From positions 248,001 through 312,000 of the forward strand of contig JAWLCL010000003.1 in assembly GCA_041687255.1 (NCBI GenBank): a DNA stretch of 64,000 nucleotides, written 5' to 3'. The first letter of the stretch is position 1. Each line of letters opens with the position of its first letter. The notes beneath the pieces are model-generated. The model worked only from the letters and a program-made list of their open reading frames with translations, did not search any database and was not told where the DNA came from. The position numbers and the translations under genes are program-made. Shown here piece after piece: positions 1-9,544 of this stretch. The DNA is from Mariniphaga sp041687255. Lineage in GTDB: Bacteria > Bacteroidota > Bacteroidia > Bacteroidales > Prolixibacteraceae.

Positions 1-786
1 CGCGGAGCATGCAATGCTGTATTTTCATTAAATGAGGAACAAGCTCGAAAAGGAGTAGCTACCCACTCTTCGGGAAATCATGCTGCTGCCCTGGCCCTGG
101 CTGCACAAATGCGGGGAATTGCCGCTCATATCGTTATGCCGCGAACATCTCCTGAAATTAAGAAGAAGGCAGTGGCCGGCTACGGCGCCAAAATAACCTT
201 TTGCGAACCTACATTGCAGGCCCGGGAAAGCACCCTGGCAGAAGTGATAAAAGAAACGGGCGCAACGGAAATTCATCCATACAACAATTTTTACGTAATC
301 GCAGGGCAGGGAACCGCTGCCAAAGAACTGATTGAAGATTCAGGTTCATTCGATGTGATTCTTGCCCCGGTGGGAGGGGGTGGTTTATTAAGCGGGACTG
401 CTATTACTTCAAAGCACCTGTTACCCGGATGCAAGGTTATAGCTGCTGAGCCTGCCGGAGCCGATGATGCTTACCGTTCGTTCCAGGCAAAAAAACTGAT
501 ACCTTCGGAAAATCCAAAAACCATTGCCGACGGTCTGCTTACTTCTTTGGGAGAACGTAATTTTAACATTATAATGGATAAAGTGGATGATATTGTCACC
601 GTTTCCGAGGAAAGCATAGTGGAAGCCATGCGCCTGATATGGGAACGCATGAAAATTATTGTCGAACCTTCATCGGCCGTTCCCATGGCTGCCATCCTTG
701 AAGGAAAAGTGGATGTAATGGGTAAAAAGGCAGGAATTATTCTTTCGGGAGGTAACCTTGATTTGGGAAAGCTGCCGTTTTTATAA
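1..786 (+). CDS. PLP-dependent serine/threonine dehydratase family protein (5' end missing)
   Basis: The reading frame is open from base 1, so the gene starts outside the window; 261 codons are present. It is a fold-type II PLP enzyme of the threonine ammonia-lyase / serine racemase group. Visible are SSGNHAAALA (visible residues 23-32), the tetraglycine phosphate-binding loop VGGGGLLSG (GGGG at 125-128) and the C-terminal SGGN motif. The PLP-binding lysine normally lies just upstream of the RGA at the visible start, so it is cut off. The protein ends shortly after SGGN with no ACT-like regulatory domain, which favours the catabolic dehydratase or serine/threonine racemase type over biosynthetic IlvA. 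Substrate cannot be fixed from this fragment. It converges on the cardiolipin synthase gene. Confidence 0.88.
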   Translation, partial: RGACNAVFSLNEEQARKGVATHSSGNHAAALALAAQMRGIAAHIVMPRTSPEIKKKAVAGYGAKITFCEPTLQARESTLAEVIKETGATEIHPYNNFYVIAGQGTAAKELIEDSGSFDVILAPVGGGGLLSGTAITSKHLLPGCKVIAAEPAGADDAYRSFQAKKLIPSENPKTIADGLLTSLGERNFNIIMDKVDDIVTVSEESIVEAMRLIWERMKIIVEPSSAVPMAAILEGKVDVMGKKAGIILSGGNLDLGKLPFL

Positions 787-817
787 TGTTTTTCAATTCA
801 TAAGCCCATTGTAATTC

Positions 818-2269
818 CTACAACATCGGGCTCACGATATGTGCAAGCGATTCTTTCAGTTTGAAATGCCAGGATCGTTCTTTCCATTCGTCAAGCTTTA
901 TCTCGCGGCTGCTTCTTAAATCAGCTAAGAAATACTTTTGCAAGGAGGCTGTAAAGGCATTATCGTAAATGAAGGCGTTCACTTCGAAGTTGGTTTCAAA
1001 GCTGCGGAAGTCGAGGTTGGTTGTTCCCACAGTGGCAAAGGTGTCATCCACTATCAGGTATTTGCTGTGTAGAAATCCCGCCTCATAAAAATAAACCCGA
1101 ACACCTGCCTCCAGCAGTTCTTCAATGTACGAATAGGAACTCCAGCGGGGAATGACACTGTCGGTTTTCGATGGCATAAGTATGCGCACATCTACATTGC
1201 TTAAGGCGGCAACTTTAAGGGCATAGAGTATTTCCGAAGTAGGCATCAGGTAGGGAGAAGCAATGTAAACCTTACTTTTTGCCCCGGCAATGGCAGCATG
1301 AAATACCTGGGCTATACTATCCCAGTCGGAATCGGGACCACTGGCAGAAATTTGCACCGGTATTCCTTTTTCTTCCATTGGTTTGGGAAAGTAACGCTTG
1401 CCTGCCAGGTTCTCATGAATCACAAAATACCAGTCAGCAGCAAACACCACCTGCAATCCACTAACGGCAGCGCCTTCAATCTGAAGGTGTGTATCGCGCC
1501 ACGGACCAATATCTTTCAGCCCTTCCACGTACCGATCGGCGATGTTTATTCCGCCGGTGAAACCTATGATACCATCCACCACCAGTATTTTTCTGTGGTT
1601 GCGATAGTTTACCTGCGAGGTGAGGCGTGGAAACATCACCTCCATAAACGAATAAATTTCGATGTTGTTTATGCGAAGATCTGTGAGAAACTGCTTGCTC
1701 AATCCCCAACTTCCTACATCATCAACAATTATGCGCACGATAATTCCTTCCCGGCTCTTTCTTATCAGAATATCCTTAAATTGATTGCCAATCTTATCAT
1801 CCTCAAAGATATAATACTCCATATGGATGTGGTGAGTGGCATTCTCAATTGCAGTAAAAATGGCTGTAAAGGTTTCATCTGCATTATTTAGTATTTTCAC
1901 ACGGCTGGCATTGGTGAGTAAAGCATTGGAATTGTTAAGCAGAAGTCTTATGAGGTTTTCCTTTTCATGGATCTGAGCCGGCAGGTTGCGAAGCGTTTGC
2001 CTGAATTGTCGCAGTTGTCTGAAGGAAAGCCTTCTGAATTTGGTCAGGCTTATTAATCCCTTACGTGAGAATAGTTTTTTCTTTCGATATTCCTGGCCAA
2101 AGAACAGGTAAAATACCACCCCAAATACGGGCAACAGTATTAAAAAAAGTATCCAGGCCGCTGTCTTATAGGGCGACCTTTTTTCCAGAATAATCATTAT
2201 GCTAACAGGAATGGCTGTTAAGAGGAATAACAGTGAAAATATTTTCCAGGAATCCAATCCAAAACCCAT
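818..2269 (-). CDS. cls: Cardiolipin synthase (phospholipase D family)
   Basis: A 483-residue bacterial cardiolipin synthase, which joins two phosphatidylglycerol molecules into cardiolipin at the inner membrane. Two N-terminal membrane segments (about residues 9-28 and 36-57) precede two PLD domains. Both HKD motifs are intact: H225/K227/D232 in NHRKILVVDG and H401/K403/D408 in LHSKYLIVDD. Length and order match the standard Cls type. It is monocistronic, convergent with the gene to its left and divergent from the small lipoprotein gene at 2378. A candidate promoter box lies at 2313-2320. Confidence 0.93.
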   Translation of the reverse strand: MGFGLDSWKIFSLLFLLTAIPVSIMIILEKRSPYKTAAWILFLILLPVFGVVFYLFFGQEYRKKKLFSRKGLISLTKFRRLSFRQLRQFRQTLRNLPAQIHEKENLIRLLLNNSNALLTNASRVKILNNADETFTAIFTAIENATHHIHMEYYIFEDDKIGNQFKDILIRKSREGIIVRIIVDDVGSWGLSKQFLTDLRINNIEIYSFMEVMFPRLTSQVNYRNHRKILVVDGIIGFTGGINIADRYVEGLKDIGPWRDTHLQIEGAAVSGLQVVFAADWYFVIHENLAGKRYFPKPMEEKGIPVQISASGPDSDWDSIAQVFHAAIAGAKSKVYIASPYLMPTSEILYALKVAALSNVDVRILMPSKTDSVIPRWSSYSYIEELLEAGVRVYFYEAGFLHSKYLIVDDTFATVGTTNLDFRSFETNFEVNAFIYDNAFTASLQKYFLADLRSSREIKLDEWKERSWHFKLKESLAHIVSPML

Positions 2270-2312
2270 ATCAACACGATGCTTAAGTTTGCGTGATAAA
2301 TTTCTTAAAAGT

Positions 2313-2320
2313 CAAATTTA
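2313..2320 (-). promoter_or_regulatory. Candidate -7 box for cls
   Basis: On the minus strand these bases read TAAATTTG, matching the Bacteroidota TAnnTTTG -7 consensus, 43 bases upstream of the cls start. No clear TTTG -33 element was found at the usual spacing, so support is partial. Confidence 0.35.
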
Positions 2321-2377
2321 AAAACAATTTTGGAATGAATTTCGTAACTTATAGTAAGAAACACATAAGAATTAGTT

Positions 2378-2791
2378 ATGAAACAGATATTATTTTTTAC
2401 AGTTGTTTTTATAATGGCTGTTGCCTGTTCCTCAACCCGCAATACGGTAAAGATAAACAGTAATGGGAAAGCAGCTGCAGAAACCGATTCTATTGAATAC
2501 CAACTTGAGACATTTGACAGCAGGTTTGAAACGTGGTATAACCTTCAGGATCGGCCTTCGCAGTATCGTTCGGAGCAATATTACGAGAACTGGAACCAGC
2601 AGTATGTAGCTGCCTGGAACTTTAATGCAACCCGTCCCGGCAATCGTTTTTTTGAAACCATAGTCGGGTATGATCCTACTGTCGATTACAATTTTGAGTT
2701 GGACCATAAACTGTTTTATTATTTTCAGTATGTGGAAAATGAGCTGGGTATACAAATTATGCCCGGAGGTCCTCAAAGCATTGTTTTTTAA
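2378..2791 (+). CDS. Small lipoprotein of unknown function
   Basis: 137 residues. A lipoprotein signal (MKQILFFTVVFIMAVACSS, Cys17) predicts membrane anchoring in the envelope. The mature part is rich in Tyr, Trp, Asn and Phe, with a run of aromatic residues around FETWYNLQDRPSQYRSEQYY, and no known catalytic motif. I believe similar short lipoproteins occur widely in Bacteroidota, but I cannot name a function. The 3' end overlaps the convergent ribD gene by four bases. Confidence 0.75.
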   Translation: MKQILFFTVVFIMAVACSSTRNTVKINSNGKAAAETDSIEYQLETFDSRFETWYNLQDRPSQYRSEQYYENWNQQYVAAWNFNATRPGNRFFETIVGYDPTVDYNFELDHKLFYYFQYVENELGIQIMPGGPQSIVF

Positions 2792-3831
2792 AGCCTGCGG
2801 AATATTTTTAGGGTGTCGGAATCGAGCAGTTCTTCAGCTGCCAGTTTGCCTTTTACATGTGGTGCCCTGACCCCATGTGCAAAAAACTTATTGCCGGTGA
2901 ATACATGCATCTCGTCCCATAAATCCAATTGGGTGAAGCTTTCGATCAGCTGCCTTCCCCCCTCCACAATCACCGAAAGAATATTGTGCCGGTATAAGCT
3001 ATTAAGAATCTGAGGAATTACCTCTTTGGCATAATCGATTTTTATCAGGTAGTTCATGCCTTCTGTTTTTTCTTTCACCGAATTAAAAACAATAGTTTTT
3101 GCTGATTCGTCAAACAGGTTAAGCGAGGCAGGCAGCCGCAGATTTCTGTCAATAACAGCCCTCACCGGGTTGCTGTTCGACCAGTGGCGTACTGTAAGTG
3201 ATGGGTTGTCTTTCAAAGCCGTATTGGTACCTATCAGAATGGCGTCTTCTTCCGACCGTATTTTATGTACCAGCCTCAGGGCAAGATCTCCTGTAATCCA
3301 GGTAGGTGTACCGAAATCTACTCTTTCACGGTCGATGTCAATATATCCATCCGCTGTCTGTGCCCATTTTAATATTATGTAAGGCCGCTGCTTTTCATGA
3401 AATGTAAAAAAACGTCTGTTCAGCTCGCGACATTCTTTTTCCAGAATACCAACGGTGACTTCAATGCCTGCTTTCCTAAGCTTTTCAATTCCTTTCCCCG
3501 CTACTTCAGCAAATGGGTCGGTGGTACCAATAACCACCCTGGGTATTTGTTTTTCGATTATCAGATTCGAGCAGGGTGGAGTAAGGCCAAAATGGGCACA
3601 AGGTTCAAGCGATACATATAGCGTGCTTTCTTTTAACAGATCGGCATCTTTAACTGCATTTACTGCATTTACTTCGGCGTGAGGACCGCCATACTGCTGA
3701 TGAAATCCTTCCCCGATAATCTTGCCCCGGCAAACAATCACGCTGCCCACCATAGGATTGGGTGCAACATTGCCCAAGCCCAGCAGGGCCAGTTCAATGC
3801 AGCGTTCCATATATTTTTCTTCAATATCCAT
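2788..3831 (-). CDS. ribD: Bifunctional riboflavin biosynthesis deaminase/reductase RibD
   Basis: It deaminates and then reduces the pyrimidine intermediate of riboflavin synthesis. The N-terminal deaminase carries the zinc site PHAEVNAV (H51, E53) with C78 and C87 in the PCAHFGLTPPC region; the reductase domain follows, with VEGGRQLIESF near the end. I place the start at 3831 (MDIEEKYMERC), giving 347 residues, because a frame start at 3873 would add an unsupported 14-residue extension and overlap the divergent prmC start. A start at 3810 is also possible. The riboflavin kinase gene ribF lies 2.5 kb away, so the pathway is only loosely clustered. Confidence 0.92.
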   Translation of the reverse strand: MDIEEKYMERCIELALLGLGNVAPNPMVGSVIVCRGKIIGEGFHQQYGGPHAEVNAVNAVKDADLLKESTLYVSLEPCAHFGLTPPCSNLIIEKQIPRVVIGTTDPFAEVAGKGIEKLRKAGIEVTVGILEKECRELNRRFFTFHEKQRPYIILKWAQTADGYIDIDRERVDFGTPTWITGDLALRLVHKIRSEEDAILIGTNTALKDNPSLTVRHWSNSNPVRAVIDRNLRLPASLNLFDESAKTIVFNSVKEKTEGMNYLIKIDYAKEVIPQILNSLYRHNILSVIVEGGRQLIESFTQLDLWDEMHVFTGNKFFAHGVRAPHVKGKLAAEELLDSDTLKIFRRL

Positions 3832-3872
3832 TTGCCGGAAAAAAGTATCTTTGACTTTCCAAAAATAGCACA

Positions 3873-4712
3873 ATGAGGGCGACTATTCAACATATTGAAC
3901 AGGAATTGGGCAATTTGTTTCCCAAAACTGAAATCAGGGCGTTCACGCGGTTAATGCTGGAGCATGTTTGCGGACTTAATTATACCCAACAGGTACTATT
4001 GAAAGACAAACCACTGGACGATTCAGTCAAAGCCACCATTAATGAAATGGTAAGCCGTCTGAAGAACCATGAGCCCATTCAATATATTTTGGGAGAAACA
4101 GAATTCGCCGGACTGAGGCTAAAGGTAACTCCCCCGGTGTTAATACCACGGCCGGAAACAGAAGAGCTGGTGCAGTGGGTAACAGAAACAGGGTTGGCAG
4201 GAAACCCTTATGTAATTGATATTGGTACGGGTTCAGGATGCATTGCACTTGCCCTGAAAAATATATTTCCTGATGCTTTGGTGCGGGGAGTTGATGTTTC
4301 GGACAAGGCACTTGAACTGGCAAGGGAAAACGCAGTTTTAAACGCCCTGGAAGTGGAATTTTATAAGGCCGATATTCTGGACTGGGAGGCCGGTTCGTGG
4401 CGTAACTTTGATGTTGTCATAAGCAATCCTCCCTATGTAAGGAATTCGGAGCGGGAAAAAATGGAAGCCAACGTTTTGAAGTATGAGTCTGAAGAAGCCT
4501 TGTTTGTGCCCGATTCTGATCCGCTTATTTTTTACCGGCGAATTGCAGAGTTTGCCGAACGCTATCTTAACAAAAGCGGATTGTTGTTTTTTGAAATCAA
4601 CGAAGGCCTTGGCCATGAAATGCTTGAATTGGTGCAGCAGTTTGGTTTTCAGGAAGCAACAATAAGAAAAGATTTGTTTGGCAAAAAACGGATGCTTAGG
4701 TGTCGCAAATAA
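3873..4712 (+). CDS. prmC: Peptide chain release factor N5-glutamine methyltransferase PrmC
   Basis: 279 residues. It methylates the glutamine of the GGQ motif in release factors RF1 and RF2 using SAM. An N-terminal helical domain (1-80) is followed by a Rossmann methyltransferase domain with DIGTGSG (116-122) for SAM and the diagnostic NPPY tetrapeptide (185-188), which holds the target amide. Length fits the family. It is divergent from ribD across about 40 bases. Confidence 0.94.
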   Translation: MRATIQHIEQELGNLFPKTEIRAFTRLMLEHVCGLNYTQQVLLKDKPLDDSVKATINEMVSRLKNHEPIQYILGETEFAGLRLKVTPPVLIPRPETEELVQWVTETGLAGNPYVIDIGTGSGCIALALKNIFPDALVRGVDVSDKALELARENAVLNALEVEFYKADILDWEAGSWRNFDVVISNPPYVRNSEREKMEANVLKYESEEALFVPDSDPLIFYRRIAEFAERYLNKSGLLFFEINEGLGHEMLELVQQFGFQEATIRKDLFGKKRMLRCRK

Positions 4713-4773
4713 TGTTTCATGGAATGCTGCAGCCTGCAAAAATTTTTGTTGCTCAAAAGCAGTCACAATTCAA

Positions 4774-4781
4774 TAAGTTTG
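4774..4781 (+). promoter_or_regulatory. Candidate -7 box for the EEP-family gene
   Basis: TAAGTTTG matches TAnnTTTG and lies 37 bases before the GTG start at 4819. A TTG at 4749-4751 could serve as the -33 element at 22-base spacing. Confidence 0.4.
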
Positions 4782-4818
4782 GCAATTTTGCGTTTTAACC
4801 CGAAATGAGCTGTTAGAT

Positions 4819-5892
4819 GTGAGAAAGCTGATTAAATATTTATTATTGACACTGAACCTTTTGGCTGTTGCAGCGCTGCTCATGGCCTATCTTTCAGGTT
4901 ATGTATCGCCCGGAAGATGGTGGATTCCTTCATTTTTTGGACTGGCATATCCTGTCATCGCCGGTATAAACATTGTTTTCATAATACTATGGCTGGTTAC
5001 CAGTCCCCGGTATATGCTGGTGTCGCTAATTCCATTGATAGCAGGGTGGGGCTTTATGGGCCGGTACCTGCAGCTTCAGGAGAATACAATTGAATCGGGC
5101 GATATAAAAATTATGTCGTACAATGTGCACCATTTCCGGGGTGATAAAACTGATTCGCAGGAAAGTACATCAAGACAAATCATCCGTTTTTTAAATTCCC
5201 ATCAACCCGATATCATTTGTCTGCAGGAGGTGAGGCTCCGTCAGAATAAGATATTCAACCTGGCAAAGACAGTTGAGGAACTCGATTTTATTAACCATTA
5301 CCAGTATGCCCGCACAAGTAACACCTTTGGTTCAGTGACCATGTCAAAGTATCCTATACTGCGGATGAACGAAATCAGGTTTGAGAATTCGCGTAACATA
5401 ACCATTTATACCGATTTGCTTGTAGATTCCGATACCATTAGGGTGTTTAATGTTCACCTTCACTCCTATGGGATCGATCCAAAGGATTTTACCATTATTG
5501 ATTCGGGAGTCACCAACGAAAAAGATTTGGAAGAGGCAAAAGTTATGGGTTCAAAACTCAAGACCGGGTTTCAGATGCGCGCCAGTCAGGTAATGGCCAT
5601 AAGGGAATTGATTGATGAATCGCCTTATCCGGTTTTCGTATGTGGCGATTTAAATGATACCCCTGCCTCCTTTTCCTACCAGCAACTGCGGAAAGGGTTA
5701 AAGGATGCTTTTGTTTGTTCGGGTAAAGGAGCCGGTCGCACCTACATTAACAAGCTGCCCGCATTGCGGATTGATTACATTTTTCACAGCGACAAATACG
5801 AATCGTTTAATTTTCAAACCCATGATTTCAGATATTCCGATCATTTACCCGTATCTGCTGTTCTGGTTAAAAAAGCACTTCAGGATGATTAG
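4819..5892 (+). CDS. Membrane-anchored endonuclease/exonuclease/phosphatase (EEP) family protein
   Basis: 357 residues from a GTG start. Three hydrophobic segments (about 6-27, 35-60, 66-80) anchor a C-terminal EEP domain facing the periplasm. Catalytic signatures are MSYNVHHF (N102), CLQEV (E137), CGDLNDTP, DYIFHS and the terminal SDHLPV. The fold is shared by DNases, phosphodiesterases and sphingomyelinases, so the substrate is open. The gene stands alone between prmC and a small lipoprotein gene. Confidence 0.85.
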   Translation: MRKLIKYLLLTLNLLAVAALLMAYLSGYVSPGRWWIPSFFGLAYPVIAGINIVFIILWLVTSPRYMLVSLIPLIAGWGFMGRYLQLQENTIESGDIKIMSYNVHHFRGDKTDSQESTSRQIIRFLNSHQPDIICLQEVRLRQNKIFNLAKTVEELDFINHYQYARTSNTFGSVTMSKYPILRMNEIRFENSRNITIYTDLLVDSDTIRVFNVHLHSYGIDPKDFTIIDSGVTNEKDLEEAKVMGSKLKTGFQMRASQVMAIRELIDESPYPVFVCGDLNDTPASFSYQQLRKGLKDAFVCSGKGAGRTYINKLPALRIDYIFHSDKYESFNFQTHDFRYSDHLPVSAVLVKKALQDD

Positions 5893-5958
5893 GTAAAGCA
5901 CCCGTTTGATAAGATTTTACATCAACCATTAACATTTACACAACAAAAAAGCACAACC

Positions 5959-6366
5959 ATGAAGAAGTTCAATTTCCCGGTATTTTTTATTCTATCGTTA
6001 CTTTTAATTGTTTTTGTTACTTCATGCAGCGATACCGATGATTATAAATATTTTTTAGTTCCGGTTGAAAGCATATCAGTCCCGGAAGAGGTAAGTGCAG
6101 ACGAAACTTTTGAAGTGAGGCTTTCCGGAACCATTGGACATGATGGCTGTTCCAGTTTTGACCGTTTTATTACTGAAAAACAGGATACTGTTCTTTTAGT
6201 TGAAGCCTGGGGGAAGCTAAAAGCCAATACTTACATTTGCCCTGATGTGGAGGTGGAACTTGTAAGGGAGAAGTTAAAATATTCGCTGGAGGAGCCGGGA
6301 ACTTACGTACTGAAGGTAAGGCAGCCCGACGGAACTTTTCTTGACCGGGAATTCATGGTGCGGTAG
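5959..6366 (+). CDS. Small lipoprotein of unknown function
   Basis: 135 residues. A hydrophobic signal ends in LLLIVFVTSCS, predicting lipidation of the Cys at about residue 23. The mature region has an Ig-like feel: alternating hydrophobic strands such as FEVRLSGTIGHDGCSSF and a closing YVLKVRQPDGTFLDREFMV. Two mature cysteines (in GCSSF and YICPD) could form a disulfide. No recognised family. It overlaps the 3' end of the convergent ribF by 14 bases. Confidence 0.7.
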   Translation: MKKFNFPVFFILSLLLIVFVTSCSDTDDYKYFLVPVESISVPEEVSADETFEVRLSGTIGHDGCSSFDRFITEKQDTVLLVEAWGKLKANTYICPDVEVELVREKLKYSLEEPGTYVLKVRQPDGTFLDREFMVR

Positions 6367-7303
6367 TTCTGCTTCTTGAAAGAATTTTCAAGGCTGCTGA
6401 TTTATCTTTCTTCAGTTGCTCTGTAAGGGCATTAATACTACTGAAACGTTGCTCGTCCCTTATTTTGCCGGCAAACATCAACGTGATTTCTTTATTGTAA
6501 AGGTCACCTTGGAAGCTGAATATATGAACCTCGATGCTTCGGTTATCGGCATTTTTATTGAATGTAGGGCGGGTCCCAATGTTCAGCATGCCCTGGTAAA
6601 TAATATCCGCAAGCTTTACTTCCACTGCATAGACGCCATGTCCGGGAATAAGCTTATGTGGATCGGAGGCTTCGATGTTGGCCGTTGGGAAACCCATTTT
6701 CCGGCCTACCCGCTGGCCTTCCACCACCGAGCCGTGAAGGGTGTAACGATAACCAAGATAGCGGTTGGCTTTCCCGATCTGACCCTGTTGAAGTGCATTG
6801 CGTATACGTGTGGAACTTACATTGGCTTCATCTATCAGCAGTGCATCAAGTTTTTCGATTATAAACCCATATTTGTCGGCACACGATTGAAGGTATTCAA
6901 AGCTCCCCTCCCTGTTTTTACCGAACCGGTGGTCGTATCCCACTACCAAACAATGCGTTTTCATCTTATCAACAAGTACCTGTTTCACAAACTCAGGATA
7001 GGTGAGTTCCGAGAATTCTTTGGTAAACGGGAAAACGATGAGGTGATCGATTTCAGAGCGGGCAAACAGCTCCTTTTTTTCCTCAAGGGTGGTTAACAGC
7101 CTGAGGTTCGATTCTTCAGGCCGGGTTACCAACCGGGGATGGGGGTAGAAGGTGAATATAACCGATTCTCCATCATGTTCCCGGGCAAATCCTTTTAACC
7201 TGGAAATCACCTTCTGGTGACCAAGATGAACACCGTCAAATGTGCCTATGGTGACAACAGGGTTTACTGCTTCAAAACGGTTTATATCAGTATGTATTTT
7301 CAC
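6353..7303 (-). CDS. ribF: Bifunctional riboflavin kinase / FAD synthetase RibF
   Basis: 316 residues. It phosphorylates riboflavin to FMN and adenylylates FMN to FAD. The N-terminal nucleotidyltransferase has GTFDGVHLGHQKV and SSTRIRNAL; the C-terminal kinase domain carries MGFPTANI. Length is typical. Upstream (7304-7589) is a 286-base region shared with the divergent lipoprotein gene. Confidence 0.94.
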   Translation of the reverse strand: MKIHTDINRFEAVNPVVTIGTFDGVHLGHQKVISRLKGFAREHDGESVIFTFYPHPRLVTRPEESNLRLLTTLEEKKELFARSEIDHLIVFPFTKEFSELTYPEFVKQVLVDKMKTHCLVVGYDHRFGKNREGSFEYLQSCADKYGFIIEKLDALLIDEANVSSTRIRNALQQGQIGKANRYLGYRYTLHGSVVEGQRVGRKMGFPTANIEASDPHKLIPGHGVYAVEVKLADIIYQGMLNIGTRPTFNKNADNRSIEVHIFSFQGDLYNKEITLMFAGKIRDEQRFSSINALTEQLKKDKSAALKILSRSRTTAP

Positions 7304-7589
7304 TCTTCTGTCTTAATGATCAACGAACTTAAAACTTTTTCCTGAATTCAACGGTAATAAACCCGAAAAGTTGAATGGAGCCGTAAAACTTTAAATAATG
7401 TTATTTTCTGAAAATGATGGTTTATGAACTGTGGAAATTTTTAATTTTACGCCCTTGAATGAATGAGTTGGAGAAAGGATTTGTTTTTACAAAACGTTAA
7501 AAATATCCTTGAGGTTATAAAGATAAACAGGGATTAGCCGGAAACAGGCAGTTCAGATGTTAAAAAAAGTTGGATTGAAAATAATACAG

Positions 7590-8747
7590 ATGAAGTATAG
7601 CAGGTTAATTGTTGCAGTTTTAGTTGCAGGTTTTTTTGCAGTTGGTTGCAGTAAGAATGAAGGCCAGTTTACAGTTAGCGGTAAAATCACACATGGCGAA
7701 GGAAAAACCCTCTACTTTGAAGAATTACAGGTTGCTTCCACAAGCCTGCTCGATTCAGTAAAACTGAAGAGTGACGGTGACTTCCGGTTTGAAGGGACAA
7801 CAGGCAAACCTGCCTTTTACCTCCTACGGTTGAGTCAGAATCAACACATTACTCTTCTGGTCGATTCTCTTGAGCAGTTAGTTGTAGAAGCCGATGCGGC
7901 TAATTTTCACCGCAATTACAGTGTACAGGGTTCACCGGGATCGAAGCAGGTAAAAATTTTAAACGATCAGTGGTATCAGACCCGCAAAAAACTGGATTCT
8001 TTGCAATCGCTGATGAACATGTCGGGTACCGGTCCTGAATTTGTTAACAGGAACAGGGAATGGAGCCAGATGTACGACTCAGTCAAACAGAAGCAGGTGG
8101 AATTTTCCCGGAAATTTGTTATGGATTATCCTTTTTCCATGGCCAGCGTGCTGGCTGTTTACCAAAAATTTGATGACAGTGAATACATCATCAAGGATTT
8201 GCATACCCTGCGTGTTGCAGCCTCTGCTTTAAATACCGTGTATCCCGGTTCAAACCATGTAAAGGCTTTGTACAACAATACGCTGGAACTGATGAAAGAA
8301 GAGCAGAATGCTAAGTTGCGGCAGATAATACGTGAGCAGGGTGAAAACAGCCCCGATATAGTGCTGCCAAACCCAAACGGACAAGAGGTGGCGCTGTCTT
8401 CATTAAGGGGAAAAGTTGTTTTGCTGCAGTTCTGGTCAGCCCTCGACCGTAATTCACGTATTCAAAATGAAGCTTTGGTGGAGGCTTACCGTAAATATAA
8501 GAACAAGGGATTTGAAATTTACCAGGTAAGTATCGATGATAATCGCATCGAATGGGTGGATGCCATTGACAAGGATAAACTCTCGTGGATTAACGTGGGT
8601 GATATGAAAGGAAGCAATCGTGCAACAATGATGTACAACGTTCAAAATATACCTTACAATTACCTGCTTAACAGCGATGGGGAAATTATTGCACAAAATC
8701 TTGTAGGCCCACGGCTTGACAGGACATTATCAGAACTTCTTAATTAG
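7590..8747 (+). CDS. DUF4369 / TlpA-like thioredoxin-fold lipoprotein lacking the CxxC
   Basis: 385 residues from the ATG at 7590; an in-frame ATG at 7557 would add 11 residues before the signal. Lipobox Cys at residue 20 (GFFAVGCS). A DUF4369-like beta domain (GQFTVSGKITHGEGKTLYF) is followed by a helical linker and a C-terminal TlpA/AhpC thioredoxin fold from about residue 260. The position normally holding WCxxC reads FWSALDRNS (about 281-289), so Asp and Ser replace the two cysteines. The cis-Pro loop NIPYNYL is kept. Such proteins usually reduce disulfides in the periplasm; this one cannot do so through the standard site and may be a binding or scaffold member. Confidence 0.82.
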   Translation: MKYSRLIVAVLVAGFFAVGCSKNEGQFTVSGKITHGEGKTLYFEELQVASTSLLDSVKLKSDGDFRFEGTTGKPAFYLLRLSQNQHITLLVDSLEQLVVEADAANFHRNYSVQGSPGSKQVKILNDQWYQTRKKLDSLQSLMNMSGTGPEFVNRNREWSQMYDSVKQKQVEFSRKFVMDYPFSMASVLAVYQKFDDSEYIIKDLHTLRVAASALNTVYPGSNHVKALYNNTLELMKEEQNAKLRQIIREQGENSPDIVLPNPNGQEVALSSLRGKVVLLQFWSALDRNSRIQNEALVEAYRKYKNKGFEIYQVSIDDNRIEWVDAIDKDKLSWINVGDMKGSNRATMMYNVQNIPYNYLLNSDGEIIAQNLVGPRLDRTLSELLN

Positions 8748-8777
8748 TCTTCAGGGGAAACATCAATTTAAAATATC

Positions 8778-9536
8778 TTGTCAGAAAAAGGAAACATATA
8801 TTTTATTTCAGATGTACACCTTGGTGCTCCGGCGTTGAATAATAATCGTGAAAGGGAGCTGCTTTTTGCCAAATGGCTCGATTGCATCAGCCACGATGTG
8901 AAGGAACTCTACCTGCTTGGTGATATTTTTGATTTCTGGTACGAATATAAAAAAGTGGTTCCACGAGGATTTAGCCGTATTCTCGGGCGCCTGGCAATGT
9001 TGACCGACAGGGGAATCCCGGTTCATTTTTTTACAGGTAACCACGATTTGTGGGTTTTTGATTACCTGCCCCAGGAAGTGGGCCTTCAAATTCATCGAAA
9101 AGAGCTTATTACCACTATCATGGGAAAGAAGTTTTTTCTTGCTCATGGTGATGGTCTTGACCCTGAGGATAAAGGATACCTGTTTCTGAAAAAAATATTC
9201 TCAAATAAAAAACTGCAGTGGATGTTTTCCCGTTTGCATCCCAATTTTGCCTTACGTATCGCTCACCGGTGGTCGAAATCAAGCCGCCTGTCGAAAATGT
9301 ACAGGAAAGAAGAATTTAATGTTAAGAATGAAAGTATGTATCGCTTTGCGGAAAATTACCTGGAGAAAGAGTGGATTGATTATTTTATCTTTGGGCACCG
9401 TCACCGGATGGCTGATGTTGAAATCAAAGACCAATCGAGAATGATTTTATTGGGCGACTGGATGAAGAGCTTTTCATATGGTGTTTTTGATGGTGAAAAA
9501 GTGACTCTGAAAGTATTTGAGGGAGAAATAAGTTGA
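8778..9536 (+). CDS. lpxH: UDP-2,3-diacylglucosamine diphosphatase (LpxH-type metallophosphoesterase)
   Basis: 252 residues from a TTG start 30 bases after the previous gene. All metallophosphoesterase metal motifs are present: ISDVHLG, GDIFDFW, GNHDLW, AHGDG and FGHRHR. GDIFDFW together with length around 250 fits the LpxH group, which cleaves UDP-diacylglucosamine to lipid X in lipid A synthesis. A different phosphoesterase role is possible. It is followed after eight bases by a FabH-like gene, so the pair is probably co-transcribed. Confidence 0.8.
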   Translation: MSEKGNIYFISDVHLGAPALNNNRERELLFAKWLDCISHDVKELYLLGDIFDFWYEYKKVVPRGFSRILGRLAMLTDRGIPVHFFTGNHDLWVFDYLPQEVGLQIHRKELITTIMGKKFFLAHGDGLDPEDKGYLFLKKIFSNKKLQWMFSRLHPNFALRIAHRWSKSSRLSKMYRKEEFNVKNESMYRFAENYLEKEWIDYFIFGHRHRMADVEIKDQSRMILLGDWMKSFSYGVFDGEKVTLKVFEGEIS

Positions 9537-9544
9537 AGCAAATT

